This document shows positions 34,940-44,356 of a stretch of 64,000 bases of DNA, in pieces. Positions within the stretch are counted from its first letter, which is position 1. Each line of letters starts with the position of its first letter. The DNA lies in contig JANQJG010000091.1 in the NCBI GenBank assembly GCA_028281785.1, positions 48,311 to 112,310 of the forward strand, read 5' to 3'. Below the pieces are notes generated by a model. That model did no database searches. It saw only the letters and a program-made list of their open reading frames with translations, and was not told where the DNA came from. Source of the stretch: Rhodospirillales bacterium. Its GTDB lineage: Bacteria; Pseudomonadota; Alphaproteobacteria; Rhodospirillales; Shumkoniaceae. Position numbers and translations under genes: made by a program.

Positions 34940-36127
34940 TTAGATCCGGATCAGGCCGCGAGGAAGCGTGCTCAGGACCCGATGTCCGCTCTCGGTGATG
35001 ACCACGGTCTCGCTGACCGCCGTCGTGAATTTTCCGTAGTCGCGAAGCGTGATCGGGATATGGAAGCACATGCCCGGCTTCAGCTCCGTCTCGACCCCGA
35101 AATAGAGGCTCACAATGCTTCCCTCGCCCCAATCCGGCGCGAAGGAAATCCCGGAGCTGTAGCCGGCGCGCTTGCGAAAGCCGTCCGTATAGCCGGCCCG
35201 GTCGATAACGGCTTGCACGGCTTCATGCGGTCTTGCGCAGGGATTCCCGGGCCTCATCTCATTCAACGCGGCCTCCAGGCCCTCCTCGCAGACCTTCTGC
35301 ATGTCGAGCGCCTTTTGCGGAATATTGCCGATGGCGATCGCCTGGAACCGGGCGACATGGTAACGGTTGTGGCAGGCGGCCGGCTCCATCACGAACATCT
35401 CGTCATTCTGGATCACCCGACGCCGCCAGGTGGCATGGGGAATGCCGGAACGCGGTCCCGAATTGACCAGGGGCTCCATGCCCAAATACTCCGAGCCCGC
35501 CTTGATCATGCCCGCCATGATGGCCGCGACCACGTCGTTTTCGGTGGCGCCCACGCGGACCGCTGCAATGCCGGCCCGGTGGCCGGCGTCGCAAGCCTCG
35601 GCCGCCTTGTCCAATTGTTCCAGCTCGCGTGGCGACTTGACGGCCCGAAGGGACTCCACGAGTCCCGAACCGTCAGCGAGCCTCCCGAGGGCGCCCTCCA
35701 AATTCTCGAAGAAGTCCACCGTCAGAAACCAACTCTTGCGATCGGCGGCGATTTTTTTGCCGAGCCAGCCCCGCTCCTTCAGCACACGGGCCAGCGCCAC
35801 GGCGGGGTTCTCGTTATCGGCATAGCCGGTGATGTCCTCGAGGAAGGTGTTGGCCCGGCAGTTGATGACCTCGAGGTTTCTGAGGGTGTGGAAAGGCGCG
35901 CCTTCGACCGGCACCGAAAGGCACTGGAAGGTATAGTAGCCCGGCGTCTGCTGGCCGGAGAGATAGAAGATGTTCTCGGGTCCCGTCACCAGCAGAAGGT
36001 CGATCCCCCTCTCGGCCATGACAGTGCGAAGCGCCGCGAGGCGATTTTCGTACTCCTCGCGGGGAAAAGCCGATTCGATACCGGCGGGAAAATCCTTGAG
36101 GATGGCCTCGAAAGCGGATTCGCTCAT
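34940..36127 (-). CDS. M24 family hydrolase, creatinase/ectoine-hydrolase (DoeA/EutD) type, paralogue 1
   Basis: 395 residues, two-domain pita-bread protein. The five metal ligands of true M24 peptidases are mostly absent: the first Asp region reads FVMEPAACHNRYHVARF, the GHGIG His region GYSSGISFAPDWGEG, and the EP Glu region FHIPITLRD; only SETVVITE keeps a Glu. H231 in SGIPHATW matches the catalytic His of creatinase. The PDWGEG segment is characteristic of ectoine hydrolase-like members. So it probably opens a C-N bond in a small ring or guanidino compound without metal. Strongly similar along its length to the protein at 44357. Follows the epimerase gene by six bases. Confidence 0.87.
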   Translation of the reverse strand: MSESAFEAILKDFPAGIESAFPREEYENRLAALRTVMAERGIDLLLVTGPENIFYLSGQQTPGYYTFQCLSVPVEGAPFHTLRNLEVINCRANTFLEDITGYADNENPAVALARVLKERGWLGKKIAADRKSWFLTVDFFENLEGALGRLADGSGLVESLRAVKSPRELEQLDKAAEACDAGHRAGIAAVRVGATENDVVAAIMAGMIKAGSEYLGMEPLVNSGPRSGIPHATWRRRVIQNDEMFVMEPAACHNRYHVARFQAIAIGNIPQKALDMQKVCEEGLEAALNEMRPGNPCARPHEAVQAVIDRAGYTDGFRKRAGYSSGISFAPDWGEGSIVSLYFGVETELKPGMCFHIPITLRDYGKFTTAVSETVVITESGHRVLSTLPRGLIRI

Positions 36128-36133
36128 CGGTAT

Positions 36134-37243
36134 TCATCTCCGTTCGATGTCCCAAAGCGTGGTCGTCTCCCTGGCGTCGAAGTCCAGACCGATACCCGGC
36201 CGCCGCGGAATGGAAACGCGGCCATTGCCATAATGGACTCCCGAGGCCGGATCGTTCAGCAAACCGTAGCATCCGTAGAGCTCGTGGAATTTCGGCCGGA
36301 TCGCCATCGCGCAGTGGACCGTGAGCGCGGTTGCCATTGCGCCTTCGTTCATCTGGCCCATCATCGCCTCGACGCCGGCCTCCCGAAGCCGCCGGGCCGC
36401 GTCGACGACAACGTGTGGCCCTCCCATCTTGGCGATCTTCAGATGGGCCAGAAACGGCGGTCCCAGCCGCATCAGGGCATCGAAATCGGCATCCGTCTTC
36501 AAGTTCTCGTCAGCCATCAACGGGATACGAGTGGCTCTTCCGGCGCGGGCGAAAGCGTCCCAATCGCCGATTGTCGTCGGCTGCTCGACATAGGCGAGGT
36601 TCAGTGGTTCCAACGCCTTGAGTCGTTCAACGGCAATCTCCGACGGCCACGCGCCGTTGGCATCCACGGCGAGCCGGATCGAGTCGCCATAGCGGTCGCG
36701 CAGGCGTTGAAGGCGGGCGAGGTCGTGACCGAAGTCGTCCTCGATCGCGATACGAACCTTGAGGTCGGTGAAGCCCTCGCGGACATATCTTTCGGCGAGG
36801 CGGTCGAAGACGTCGTCGGGGCTCCAGAAAAGGCAATTGCTGGTCTCGACCGCCTCCTGCCAGGTGCCGCCCAGGAACTCCGCGACCGTCAACCCCTGTT
36901 CCCTGGCCAAACCGTCGACGAGGGCGCTCTCAACCGCGGCTCGCGCGATAGCCGGGTGGCCTGCGGCCGTCTCCCGAAGGGTCGCGAAGAGATCACGGGG
37001 AGGTCGGGTCCAATCCAGCGCATCGACCAGAACCCGGATTAGGCCGGGGACTTCATCCTCCGGGATAAGTGTTAGGAAAGCGATGTTCGCGCGGACCTCG
37101 GCAAGGCCCGAGAAGCCGTCATCGGTCTCGATACCAAGGTAAAGGGCGCGGAGTGTGTCCACGGGCTTTGAGACCGCCGTGAACACGCGGATGTCTTCCT
37201 CGTAGGAAAGGCCAGCCGCAAGAAGACGGATGCGGGCGCTCAT
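36134..37243 (-). CDS. Enolase-superfamily epimerase/racemase (MLE/dipeptide-epimerase subgroup)
   Basis: 369 residues. The C-terminal barrel shows the first acid/base Lys in LKVRIAIED, metal ligands Asp in LAVDANGAW, Glu in YVEQPTT and Asp in LMADENLK, and the second Lys in HLKIAKMGG. Lys on both faces is the signature of the muconate lactonising/N-acylamino-acid racemase/dipeptide epimerase subgroup, which inverts an alpha carbon. It starts one base after the M20 gene stop and ends six before M24-1, so the three are translated together. The likely role is racemising an amino-acid derivative for the deacylase. Confidence 0.87.
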   Translation of the reverse strand: MSARIRLLAAGLSYEEDIRVFTAVSKPVDTLRALYLGIETDDGFSGLAEVRANIAFLTLIPEDEVPGLIRVLVDALDWTRPPRDLFATLRETAAGHPAIARAAVESALVDGLAREQGLTVAEFLGGTWQEAVETSNCLFWSPDDVFDRLAERYVREGFTDLKVRIAIEDDFGHDLARLQRLRDRYGDSIRLAVDANGAWPSEIAVERLKALEPLNLAYVEQPTTIGDWDAFARAGRATRIPLMADENLKTDADFDALMRLGPPFLAHLKIAKMGGPHVVVDAARRLREAGVEAMMGQMNEGAMATALTVHCAMAIRPKFHELYGCYGLLNDPASGVHYGNGRVSIPRRPGIGLDFDARETTTLWDIERR

Positions 37244-37244
37244 G

Positions 37245-38417
37245 TCAAACCCTCGCTACGCCGGGCGGCAGCATGGCGACGACGATGTCGCGTAGGATCA
37301 GGGGCGCCGTCAGCAGCTCCTCCTTCGGCACGTACTCATCGGGCTTGTGGGCGACGCCGATGTCCCCCGGTCCCAGGATCACGCCCTGGGCGCCGATCGA
37401 GCGAAAATGGGTAAGATCGCATCCCGCCGAGAATCCCTTGGGGCCGAAATCCCTGACGCCGTATCGTTCTGCGACCTCCAGAGCCGTCTGCACGATGGGA
37501 TGATCGAGAGCCGTTTCGCCCGGGCCGCCGGTCGTCGGTTGAAAGCGGTCGATCCGCGCCTCGACGCCGTCTTCGTGCTTGGCCTTGGCCAAAAGGGCTT
37601 CGATCTCCGCCGTCACCGTGGCGTCCGCTTCGCCCGGCACCATGCGTCGATCAAGCATGATCTCGCAGGCGTCCGGCACGACGTTGTCGGCGAGACCGGC
37701 ACTGACACGGGTCACGGTGAGACTCGCTTGGCCCGCCAGCGGATGGCCGCGCCGACAGACGACGTCGAGATGCTCGGCCTCGATCCTTTCGAGCAGACGG
37801 GCGGCTTGGAAGATGGCGTTGACGCCGAGATCCGGATTGGCCGAGTGGGCCATGCGACCGGAGACGCGTACGATTGGTCGCATGCTGCCCTTATGGGCCG
37901 GGGCCACGCCGTTTGAGGTGGGCTCGCCAATGATGACATAGTCGATTTCCGGGTTTTCCGAGGCGTAGGCCTTGGCGCCAATGCTATCCACTTCCTCGCC
38001 GCAGACCCACGCCGCCAGCAGCCGCCCGGACCAGGCTCCACGGTCGGCACGCAGAAGTTCGGCGGCCTCCATCATCGCCACGATCTGTCCCTTGGCGTCG
38101 CAGGCGCCACGGCCATGGATGCGGCCCGCGGCCTCCCACATGCGCAAGGCGCTGCGGCTCCATCCCTCGCCCACCGGCACCACGTCCATATGGGAATTCA
38201 GGGCCAGGGTTGGACCGGCGCCGTTATCGAGGACGGCGATCACGTTGGGCCGTCCCGACGCAACCTCGCGGATTTCCGACACGAATCCCATCTCCGCCAT
38301 CTCCCTGGCCAGATACTCGGCCGCCTCCTGCTCGCCCCCGGGAGGGTTCTGTGTGTCGAAGGCGATGAGCCGGTGCAGACGGTCGAGCATCCGAGCTTCG
38401 TTGGGATGAGGGGACAT
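37245..38417 (-). CDS. M20 family metallopeptidase/deacylase (ArgE/DapE type)
   Basis: 390 residues from the ATG at 38417 with GGAGGGAGAAG upstream; sequence further up is not part of the fold. Di-zinc ligands are visible in order: His in LNSHMDVVP, bridging Asp in HGRGACDAKGQ, the catalytic Glu pair in VCGEEVDS, Glu/Asp in IIGEPTSNG, and the last His in GVAHKPDEYVP. The dimerisation domain lies at about 175-290. The family removes acyl groups from amino acids or cleaves dipeptides. Beside an epimerase and an ectoine-hydrolase-like protein it would fit an N-acetylamino-acid deacetylase step. Confidence 0.9.
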   Translation of the reverse strand: MSPHPNEARMLDRLHRLIAFDTQNPPGGEQEAAEYLAREMAEMGFVSEIREVASGRPNVIAVLDNGAGPTLALNSHMDVVPVGEGWSRSALRMWEAAGRIHGRGACDAKGQIVAMMEAAELLRADRGAWSGRLLAAWVCGEEVDSIGAKAYASENPEIDYVIIGEPTSNGVAPAHKGSMRPIVRVSGRMAHSANPDLGVNAIFQAARLLERIEAEHLDVVCRRGHPLAGQASLTVTRVSAGLADNVVPDACEIMLDRRMVPGEADATVTAEIEALLAKAKHEDGVEARIDRFQPTTGGPGETALDHPIVQTALEVAERYGVRDFGPKGFSAGCDLTHFRSIGAQGVILGPGDIGVAHKPDEYVPKEELLTAPLILRDIVVAMLPPGVARV

Positions 38418-38500
38418 GGCTGGGCTTCTCCCTCCGGAGTTGGCGAGACAGGGCTCGTAACGACGTGGTTGGCTGAGGTTTGGTCTGATCTCGGACCCGT

Positions 38501-41104
38501 TCATCCTCTCGCTTCCGCGCGTCGTTTTCGGCGCAGCTGAAGAACGGCGATGCCGCCCAATACCAGGAAGGCGGGCAGGATGAACCACTCCTTGGCCATG
38601 CGGTCGGCCCTGACCTGAACCTCCAGAACCTCCCAGTCGAAATCGATGCCCTGCTTCCCCGCCGGACTGTTGAACATCACGTTATCGACGAAAACACGTT
38701 CTTCCTCGATGCGGAGAGACATTCCGGAAGACCTTTCCAGCCGTTCGGCGCCGGGAGCCCCCTTCTTGCCCAAGTCGAACACGACGACCCGCTCGCCGAT
38801 ACTACCGCCGAACTTCTCTCCCCTTACCCGCATGCGGAGGGCCCCGTCGTCGCGCCTTTCCTCGGCGAACTCGAGCACCCTAACGGGATCGACGACATCG
38901 AACGGCGGATCAATGCGATCCAGCCAGAAGCCCGGCCTGAGCATGGTCAGTGCCACGACCATCAGAACAACCGATTCCCAGACGCGGCTCCGGCAAACAA
39001 ACCACCCCTGGAGCGCCGCCGCGAACACGATCATGGCGATCATCGCCACCACGAGGATGAACAGGAACTGCCACCAGGTATCGATGCCGATGAGAAGAAG
39101 CTGGGGGTTGAAGATGAAGAGGAAGGGAAGGATCGCCTGACGGCTGCTGTAGTAGAACGACTGCAGGCTGGTCCTCAGCGGGTTTGCGCGGGCGACCGCG
39201 GCCCCGACGAACGCGTCGATCGCAACCGGCGGTGTCGTGCCCGACAGCAATCCAAAATAGAAAACGAACAGGTGCACTGCTATCAAAGGCACGAAGATCC
39301 CGTTCTGTGCCGCCAATTCCACCACCACCGGCCCCATTACCGCGACCACGACGATGTAGTTGGCGGTTGTCGGGAGCCCCATGCCCAGCATGACGCAGAC
39401 CACGGCCGTCAACAGCATGGCGACAATGAAATTGCCGCCGGAGATCGCCTCGATCACCGCCGTCATCGAGATCCCCACCCCGGTCAGCGAGACGACGCCG
39501 ATGATGAGCCCGGCCGAAGCCATGGCGACGGCGACACCGACCATGTTGCGGGCGCCGGTGGCCAGTCCCTGGATCAGATCCTCGAACCCCATCTTCAGTG
39601 CCGTCACCAACAGGTCGATCCGGCCGCTGAAAAACGCCTTTAGTGGGTATTGGGTAACGAGAATAACGATCTGGGCGGTGATGGCCCAAGACACCGACAA
39701 TCCGGCCGAGAACCGCTCGGCGATCAGGCACCAGATCAGCACGATGACCGGCAGGATGTAGTACAGGCCGGCCATGAAGGTCGGCCAGGCCTTGGGCAGA
39801 TGCATGTCGGGCGAGTTGGGATCGTCCATCTTCAGCGGCGGATACCGCGTCGAAATCCACAAGATTCCCAGATAGATTCCGACGAACAGGGCCGCGGCAA
39901 TGAACAGGGCGTCGTCTCCGGCGAAGGCCTTGAGGAGTTCGCTGAAGTAGTAGAGTGCTCCGGAAAGGATGATGATGCCGAGGACGGTGGTCACGAAGGC
40001 CAAGATACGGCGCAGCAAGGGGCTCTTCGCCACCCGTTCGAGGGCCGGCATATCGGCCTTCTCGGCTTCGGCATGGACGATGAAGTAGAGGGCGACGTAG
40101 GAGATCACCGCCGGCAGGAAGGCGTGGATCACCACGTCGTAATAGGTGATGCCGATGAACTCGGTCATGATGAAGGCGGCGGCGCCCATCACCGGCGGCA
40201 TTACCTGGCCGTTCAGCGAGGACGAGGTCTCGATTGCCCCGGCCTTGTAATCCGCATAGCCAACCCGCTTCATGAGCGGAATGGTGAAGGTGCCCGTGGT
40301 GACGATGTTGGCGATGGTCGATCCGGACACCATTCCGGTCAGGCCCGACGCCACCACCGAGGCCTTGGCTGGACCTCCGCGCAAATGCCCGAGCAGGGCG
40401 AACGACAATTGGATCAGGTAGTTTCCCGAACCCGCGCGTTGCAGAAGCGCCCCGAACAGCACGAAAAGGAAGATGATCTTTGTGGAGACGCCGGCGGCGA
40501 TGCCGAAGACTCCCTCCGTGGTCAGCCAGAGATGATCGATGGCGCGGTTGAGGGATGCCCCGCGGTGCGAGATGATATCGGGGGCATAGGGCCCGAGGAA
40601 CATATAGGTCAGGAAAACGGCGGTGACGATCAGCAGCGGCAGCCCCAGGGCGCGTCGGGTGATCTCCAGCACGCACAGAATGCCGACGATGGAGACGATG
40701 GTCTCGGTGAGGGTCCGTACGCCCCCGGAGCGGTTGGAGACGTCCTCGTAGAAGATGATGATGTAAAGGCAGGTGAACGCGGAGACGATCGCCAACGCCC
40801 AGTCGTGCCAGGGAATGAAATGGCGGGGCGAGCGCTTCTTGAGCAGGGGATACGCGCAGAAGCCCAGAAACAGGCAAAAGGCCACGTGGATCGCGCGATC
40901 CTGCGTCTCGTCGATCAGCAGGATGCCGGTGACGAAGGGCAGGGGCGAGGCCAGCCAGAGCTGGTAGCACGACCACAGAAGCGCCGTGAGGAACAGGAGC
41001 CTCTCTTCCCATCCGGTCGGGCGGCGCCCCCCCATGTCGATGCTTTCCGAGAGCGCCCTGAGGTCCTCAATCTCGGAGAACTGTTGGGGGTTCGCATCCG
41101 CCAT
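38501..41104 (-). CDS. TRAP transporter fused permease subunit (4TM/12TM, TAXI type) with DUF3394-like tail
   Basis: 867 residues. The N-terminal portion is the small (DctQ-like) part, followed by the large DctM-like domain with repeated GGxAKxSVVASGLTGMVSGSTIANIVTTG-type motifs (GNFIVAMLLTAVVCVMLGMGLPTTANYIVV, GTTPPVAIDAFVGAAVARANP). The last 150 residues are a periplasmic DUF3394-like domain closed by a terminal membrane helix and a basic tail. This fused arrangement partners TAXI binding proteins. Only one permease gene exists here for the two TAXI proteins at 41288 and 43196. Confidence 0.93.
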   Translation of the reverse strand: MADANPQQFSEIEDLRALSESIDMGGRRPTGWEERLLFLTALLWSCYQLWLASPLPFVTGILLIDETQDRAIHVAFCLFLGFCAYPLLKKRSPRHFIPWHDWALAIVSAFTCLYIIIFYEDVSNRSGGVRTLTETIVSIVGILCVLEITRRALGLPLLIVTAVFLTYMFLGPYAPDIISHRGASLNRAIDHLWLTTEGVFGIAAGVSTKIIFLFVLFGALLQRAGSGNYLIQLSFALLGHLRGGPAKASVVASGLTGMVSGSTIANIVTTGTFTIPLMKRVGYADYKAGAIETSSSLNGQVMPPVMGAAAFIMTEFIGITYYDVVIHAFLPAVISYVALYFIVHAEAEKADMPALERVAKSPLLRRILAFVTTVLGIIILSGALYYFSELLKAFAGDDALFIAAALFVGIYLGILWISTRYPPLKMDDPNSPDMHLPKAWPTFMAGLYYILPVIVLIWCLIAERFSAGLSVSWAITAQIVILVTQYPLKAFFSGRIDLLVTALKMGFEDLIQGLATGARNMVGVAVAMASAGLIIGVVSLTGVGISMTAVIEAISGGNFIVAMLLTAVVCVMLGMGLPTTANYIVVVAVMGPVVVELAAQNGIFVPLIAVHLFVFYFGLLSGTTPPVAIDAFVGAAVARANPLRTSLQSFYYSSRQAILPFLFIFNPQLLLIGIDTWWQFLFILVVAMIAMIVFAAALQGWFVCRSRVWESVVLMVVALTMLRPGFWLDRIDPPFDVVDPVRVLEFAEERRDDGALRMRVRGEKFGGSIGERVVVFDLGKKGAPGAERLERSSGMSLRIEEERVFVDNVMFNSPAGKQGIDFDWEVLEVQVRADRMAKEWFILPAFLVLGGIAVLQLRRKRRAEARG

Positions 41105-41287
41105 CCGATTCTACCCCTCGCCCACCATGCCCATGCTGAGTCGATCTCTCGACTTCAAACCGTTTTCGTTGGCCGATTTCTTCCGTAAATGGCCTCGACT
41201 CCGCGGGATGACCTCCATCCGATCAATCACGCGAGAAGCGCTTGATGAGCGGGAGGCGTTTCTCGCCTCCCGCCATAGGCTACCTGA

Positions 41288-42262
41288 CTATTTCACCAAG
41301 CCGACTTCCTTGAAGTATTTCAAGGCGCCGGGGTGGTAAGGCGCGGTTTGTCCGTTCTTCGCCGTCCCGTCACGAGTCATGGCAACGAAGATCGGCGACT
41401 GCTTCTTGTAGTCCTCGAAGTTCTCGAACACCGATTTCACGATGTAGTACGCGGTCTCCTCCGACATCCTCGTGGTAGCGACGACCGTACCCTGAATGCC
41501 CCAGGTGGGAATTTCATCCGGGTGTCCCTCGTACATCCGGCCGGGGATGACGGCATCCGAGAAATAGGGATATTTTTTGAGGAACCTCCCCAGGACCTCG
41601 TCATCCCAGGGCAGTATTTTTGCATTGCATACGCTGGTCGCTTCCGTGACGCTCGGGCCAGGCAGTCCGGAGGAGAATAGGAAGGCGTCAATCTTCCCGT
41701 CACAGAGGGCCTGACCTTGCTCGCGCGAGGTGAGCTTCGCCTCCTGCTTGAACACGGTTTTCGGGTCCCATCCGTATTCCTCAAGAACGAGATACACAGT
41801 GGCCTCGGTACCCGAACCAATGTTGCCGGTGTTGACAATCTTCCCCTTGAGATCGTCAAAGGTATCGATCCCCGAATCGGGGTGAACGACCACATGCCAA
41901 GCATCCCCGTGAATGGCCATGAGATAGCGGAGATCCTCCATGGCCTTACCTTCGAAGTTCCGCTCTCCGTGGTAGGCCGCGTGTTGCCACTCCGCATTGG
42001 CCAACGCGAATTCGAGATCGCCCGCCGCCATGGCCCGCAAATTGCCCAACGACCCGGCCGTCGCCTCCACAGTGCAGCGGAGATTATGCCCGTACTCCGA
42101 TCGCGTTTTGTTCACCATGTTGCAAATGGCGCCGCCCGCCGGATAGAACCCTCCACCCAGACCCGCCGTACCGATGTTGATGAACGTGTAATCGGCCGCT
42201 GGGACGGCAAAGGCATATCCGCTCAACGCCCCAACGAGCAAAGTGAGTCTCCAAGCTTTCAT
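41288..42262 (-). CDS. TAXI family TRAP solute-binding protein, paralogue 1
   Basis: 324 residues from the ATG at 42262. Signal peptide (MKAWRLTLLVGALSGYAF, cleavage near VPA) then ADYTFINIGTAGLGGGFYP, the glycine-rich TAXI opening, followed by AICNMVNKTR and VEATAGSLGNLRAM. The mature protein should bind an acidic small molecule in the periplasm, as in glutamate-binding TAXI proteins. It is 183 bases upstream of the fused permease and 28 downstream of the racemase gene. Clearly paralogous to the 43196 protein. Confidence 0.93.
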   Translation of the reverse strand: MKAWRLTLLVGALSGYAFAVPAADYTFINIGTAGLGGGFYPAGGAICNMVNKTRSEYGHNLRCTVEATAGSLGNLRAMAAGDLEFALANAEWQHAAYHGERNFEGKAMEDLRYLMAIHGDAWHVVVHPDSGIDTFDDLKGKIVNTGNIGSGTEATVYLVLEEYGWDPKTVFKQEAKLTSREQGQALCDGKIDAFLFSSGLPGPSVTEATSVCNAKILPWDDEVLGRFLKKYPYFSDAVIPGRMYEGHPDEIPTWGIQGTVVATTRMSEETAYYIVKSVFENFEDYKKQSPIFVAMTRDGTAKNGQTAPYHPGALKYFKEVGLVK

Positions 42263-42290
42263 TTCTGATGCCTCCACTACTAGATTGATT

Positions 42291-43028
42291 CTAATAGTCT
42301 TCCTTTGGTCTCAAGAGTCGTCCCCTCCCCGGCACATGTTCTTGCAGCCCCGAGAGACGAAGCGCTTCCCAGGCCATCGCCTGGGTGCTGAAAACCACGG
42401 GTTTTCCCAACGAGGTCTCCATCTCCTCCATGACGGCCGCTATTCGAATGGCAGTGCACGAGATGAAGATGCCTTCGACGTCTTTTTGACTTCCGAGCTT
42501 AAGCGCAGCCTCGAGAATGGATCGTGGTGAGATCCGGCTCATTTCGTAGCCGCTGCGGCAAAAGAACCCCCCTTTGACGACGACCTCAAAACCACTTTCT
42601 TCAATGGATTGGAGAATGATTTCATTAACCGGGGCTTGGTATGGCGTCAGCAGGGCTATCCGTTCGAGCCCGAGTGCCCTCAAACCGTTTTTTCCCGCCG
42701 TAACTGGATCGGTAACCGGGATGCCGGGTCGCACTTCATGAATGAGTGAGGCGACACGCTTCGCGCCGATGGCTGCGGCGCCGGATGTACAACTGAAGGC
42801 GATAACGTCAAGATGATCATCGGGAACGAGCTTTTGGGTAGCTTCCGCTATGTAACGTTCCATCGCTCGAAGGTTGTCCAAAGTAGATGCCCGCGCCCGG
42901 GGCACCCGCGATGCGAAGACGCCAACCCCGCCAGACGGAAGGAACGCGCGGAGTTCGCTCTCGGTCGCAACATCACTCGCCAGCGTCAACACCCCAATGG
43001 CGCACTTCGCCGCAGGTCCTTGATCCAT
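42291..43028 (-). CDS. Asp/Glu racemase superfamily protein (maleate isomerase/EutA-like)
   Basis: 245 residues from the ATG at 43028; a GTG at 43097 would add 23 residues, so the start is uncertain. The superfamily cysteines are both present: C80 in VIAFSCTSGAAAIG and C191 in GIFISCTAIRIAA. The opening AIGVLTLASDVATESELRAF and the late phrase STQAMAWEALRLSG are typical of maleate isomerase, arylmalonate decarboxylase and the ectoine-utilisation protein EutA. It may racemise or isomerise an acid in the same pathway as the M24 and M20 enzymes. It lies between the two TAXI genes. Confidence 0.85.
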   Translation of the reverse strand: MDQGPAAKCAIGVLTLASDVATESELRAFLPSGGVGVFASRVPRARASTLDNLRAMERYIAEATQKLVPDDHLDVIAFSCTSGAAAIGAKRVASLIHEVRPGIPVTDPVTAGKNGLRALGLERIALLTPYQAPVNEIILQSIEESGFEVVVKGGFFCRSGYEMSRISPRSILEAALKLGSQKDVEGIFISCTAIRIAAVMEEMETSLGKPVVFSTQAMAWEALRLSGLQEHVPGRGRLLRPKEDY

Positions 43029-43103
43029 GGCGCAGGAAAACCGCCCCCAAGCGGAAGCCGCATCCTTCCTCGAACTAAGGAATCCGTTGTGCGCCACAGC
43101 AAA

Positions 43104-43142
43104 CCGCTTCCAAATAAGGAGGCCGCTTCCAAATTAAGGAGG
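43104..43142. repeat. Tandem duplication of a 19/20-bp unit
   Basis: CCGCTTCCAAATAAGGAGG (43104-43122) is followed at once by CCGCTTCCAAATTAAGGAGG (43123-43142), two copies differing by one inserted T. It lies in the spacer between TAXI-2 and the racemase gene, just upstream of the latter's possible GTG start. Confidence 0.8.
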
Positions 43143-43195
43143 CTGCGGAGAAGAACGGGGGCGGGTGGATCCGGCCCCGCGCATTCTCCCCACTG

Positions 43196-44185
43196 CTATT
43201 TCAACAGGCCGACTTCCTTGAAGTACTTCTCGGCGCCTGGATGGAATGGCGCGCTTTGGAAAGTCTTGACCGCGCCCTCGCGGGTAACGCCGACGAAGAC
43301 CGGGGACTGCTTCTGGAAGACGTCCCAGTTGTCGAACACGGATTTGGTGATGTTGTAGATGATGTCCTCGGACATCCGGGTCGTGGTCACCACGGTGGTC
43401 CCGACGCCCCAGGTCTTCACGGCCTCGGTCTGTCCCTCATAGGTCCCGGCCGGAATCACGTTCTCGCCAAAGTAGGGCTTCTCTCCCAGTAGCTTCCCGA
43501 TGGCGTCGTCCTGCCAGGGAACGATCCGCGCGTTGCAGGTGGCTGCCGCCTCGGTCGGGCTGGTCATGCCGATTCCGCACGGGAAGAGGAAGGCGTCGAG
43601 TTTGCCGTCGCAAAGAGCCTGGGCTTGCTCGCGTGAGGTCAGTTTCCCTTCCTTGGCAAAGTACGATCCGGGATCGATCTTGTAGTAGTCGGAGAACAGC
43701 ATCTTCAGGGTCGATTCGTGACCCGAGCCGACATTCCCGGTGTTCACCACCTTGCCCTTCAGATCCTCGATCGACGCAACCTCCTTGAGGTTGGGATGAA
43801 CCACGAAGTGGAAGGCGTCGAACTGAAGCGAGAACAAGAACCGCAGGTCCTTGTTCGGGCCGTCGTCTTTGAACCTGCTGGTTCCGTTGTAGGCATGATA
43901 CTGCCAGTCTGACTGGCTGAACGCGATCTCCAAGTCGCCGGCCCGGATTGCCCGCAGGTTCCCCACCGATCCGGCGGTCGCCTCGACCGTGCACCGGATG
44001 TTGTGGTTCAGATCCTTACGAGTCTTGTTGACCATATTGCAGATGGCGCCGCCCGCCGGATAGTAGCCGCCGCCGATACCCGCCGTACCTATGTTGACGT
44101 AGGTGTAATCCGCCGCATGAGATGCGAACGTCAGCCCACCGACCGCGGCGGCCGACGCAACTGAAAGTGCTAATCTCAGCTTCAT
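43196..44185 (-). CDS. TAXI family TRAP solute-binding protein, paralogue 2
   Basis: 329 residues from the ATG at 44185 (AGGAGG upstream). Signal peptide (MKLRLALSVASAAAVGGL, cleavage after SHA), then ADYTYVNIGTAGIGGGYYP, AICNMVNKTR, VEATAGSVGNLRAI and a C-terminal FHPGAEKYFKEVGLLK almost the same as in paralogue 1. The differences cluster in the middle (SLQFDAFHFVVHP, CGIGMTSPTEAAATC), where the ligand should sit, so it may recognise a related but different compound. It follows M24-2 and has no permease of its own. Confidence 0.92.
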   Translation of the reverse strand: MKLRLALSVASAAAVGGLTFASHAADYTYVNIGTAGIGGGYYPAGGAICNMVNKTRKDLNHNIRCTVEATAGSVGNLRAIRAGDLEIAFSQSDWQYHAYNGTSRFKDDGPNKDLRFLFSLQFDAFHFVVHPNLKEVASIEDLKGKVVNTGNVGSGHESTLKMLFSDYYKIDPGSYFAKEGKLTSREQAQALCDGKLDAFLFPCGIGMTSPTEAAATCNARIVPWQDDAIGKLLGEKPYFGENVIPAGTYEGQTEAVKTWGVGTTVVTTTRMSEDIIYNITKSVFDNWDVFQKQSPVFVGVTREGAVKTFQSAPFHPGAEKYFKEVGLLK

Positions 44186-44356
44186 TGGGTAGACCTCCTC
44201 TGTTGATCTCGTAGCCCAGTCTTTTTTTAATGTTGGAAACAGAACGTTCCCTCTAATGTTTCTTCTTGTCGCGCAACCAATATGCTGAAGGCATTGGCAA
44301 GCTGGTTCCCGCCTCTCTCGGGACTTCTTTGGGAGCTCAACGCCCCGCACTTGTCC

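Noticed and set aside
34982..37042. 686-codon open frame antisense to the Ldh, M24 and epimerase genes
   Set aside because: It is the mirror of GC-rich codons in three real genes, runs across their boundaries and shows no coherent domain.
38910..41012. 700-codon minus-strand frame overlapping the TRAP permease in another phase
   Set aside because: Composition is Arg/His/Pro-rich with no membrane helices; the other phase encodes a clear TRAP permease.
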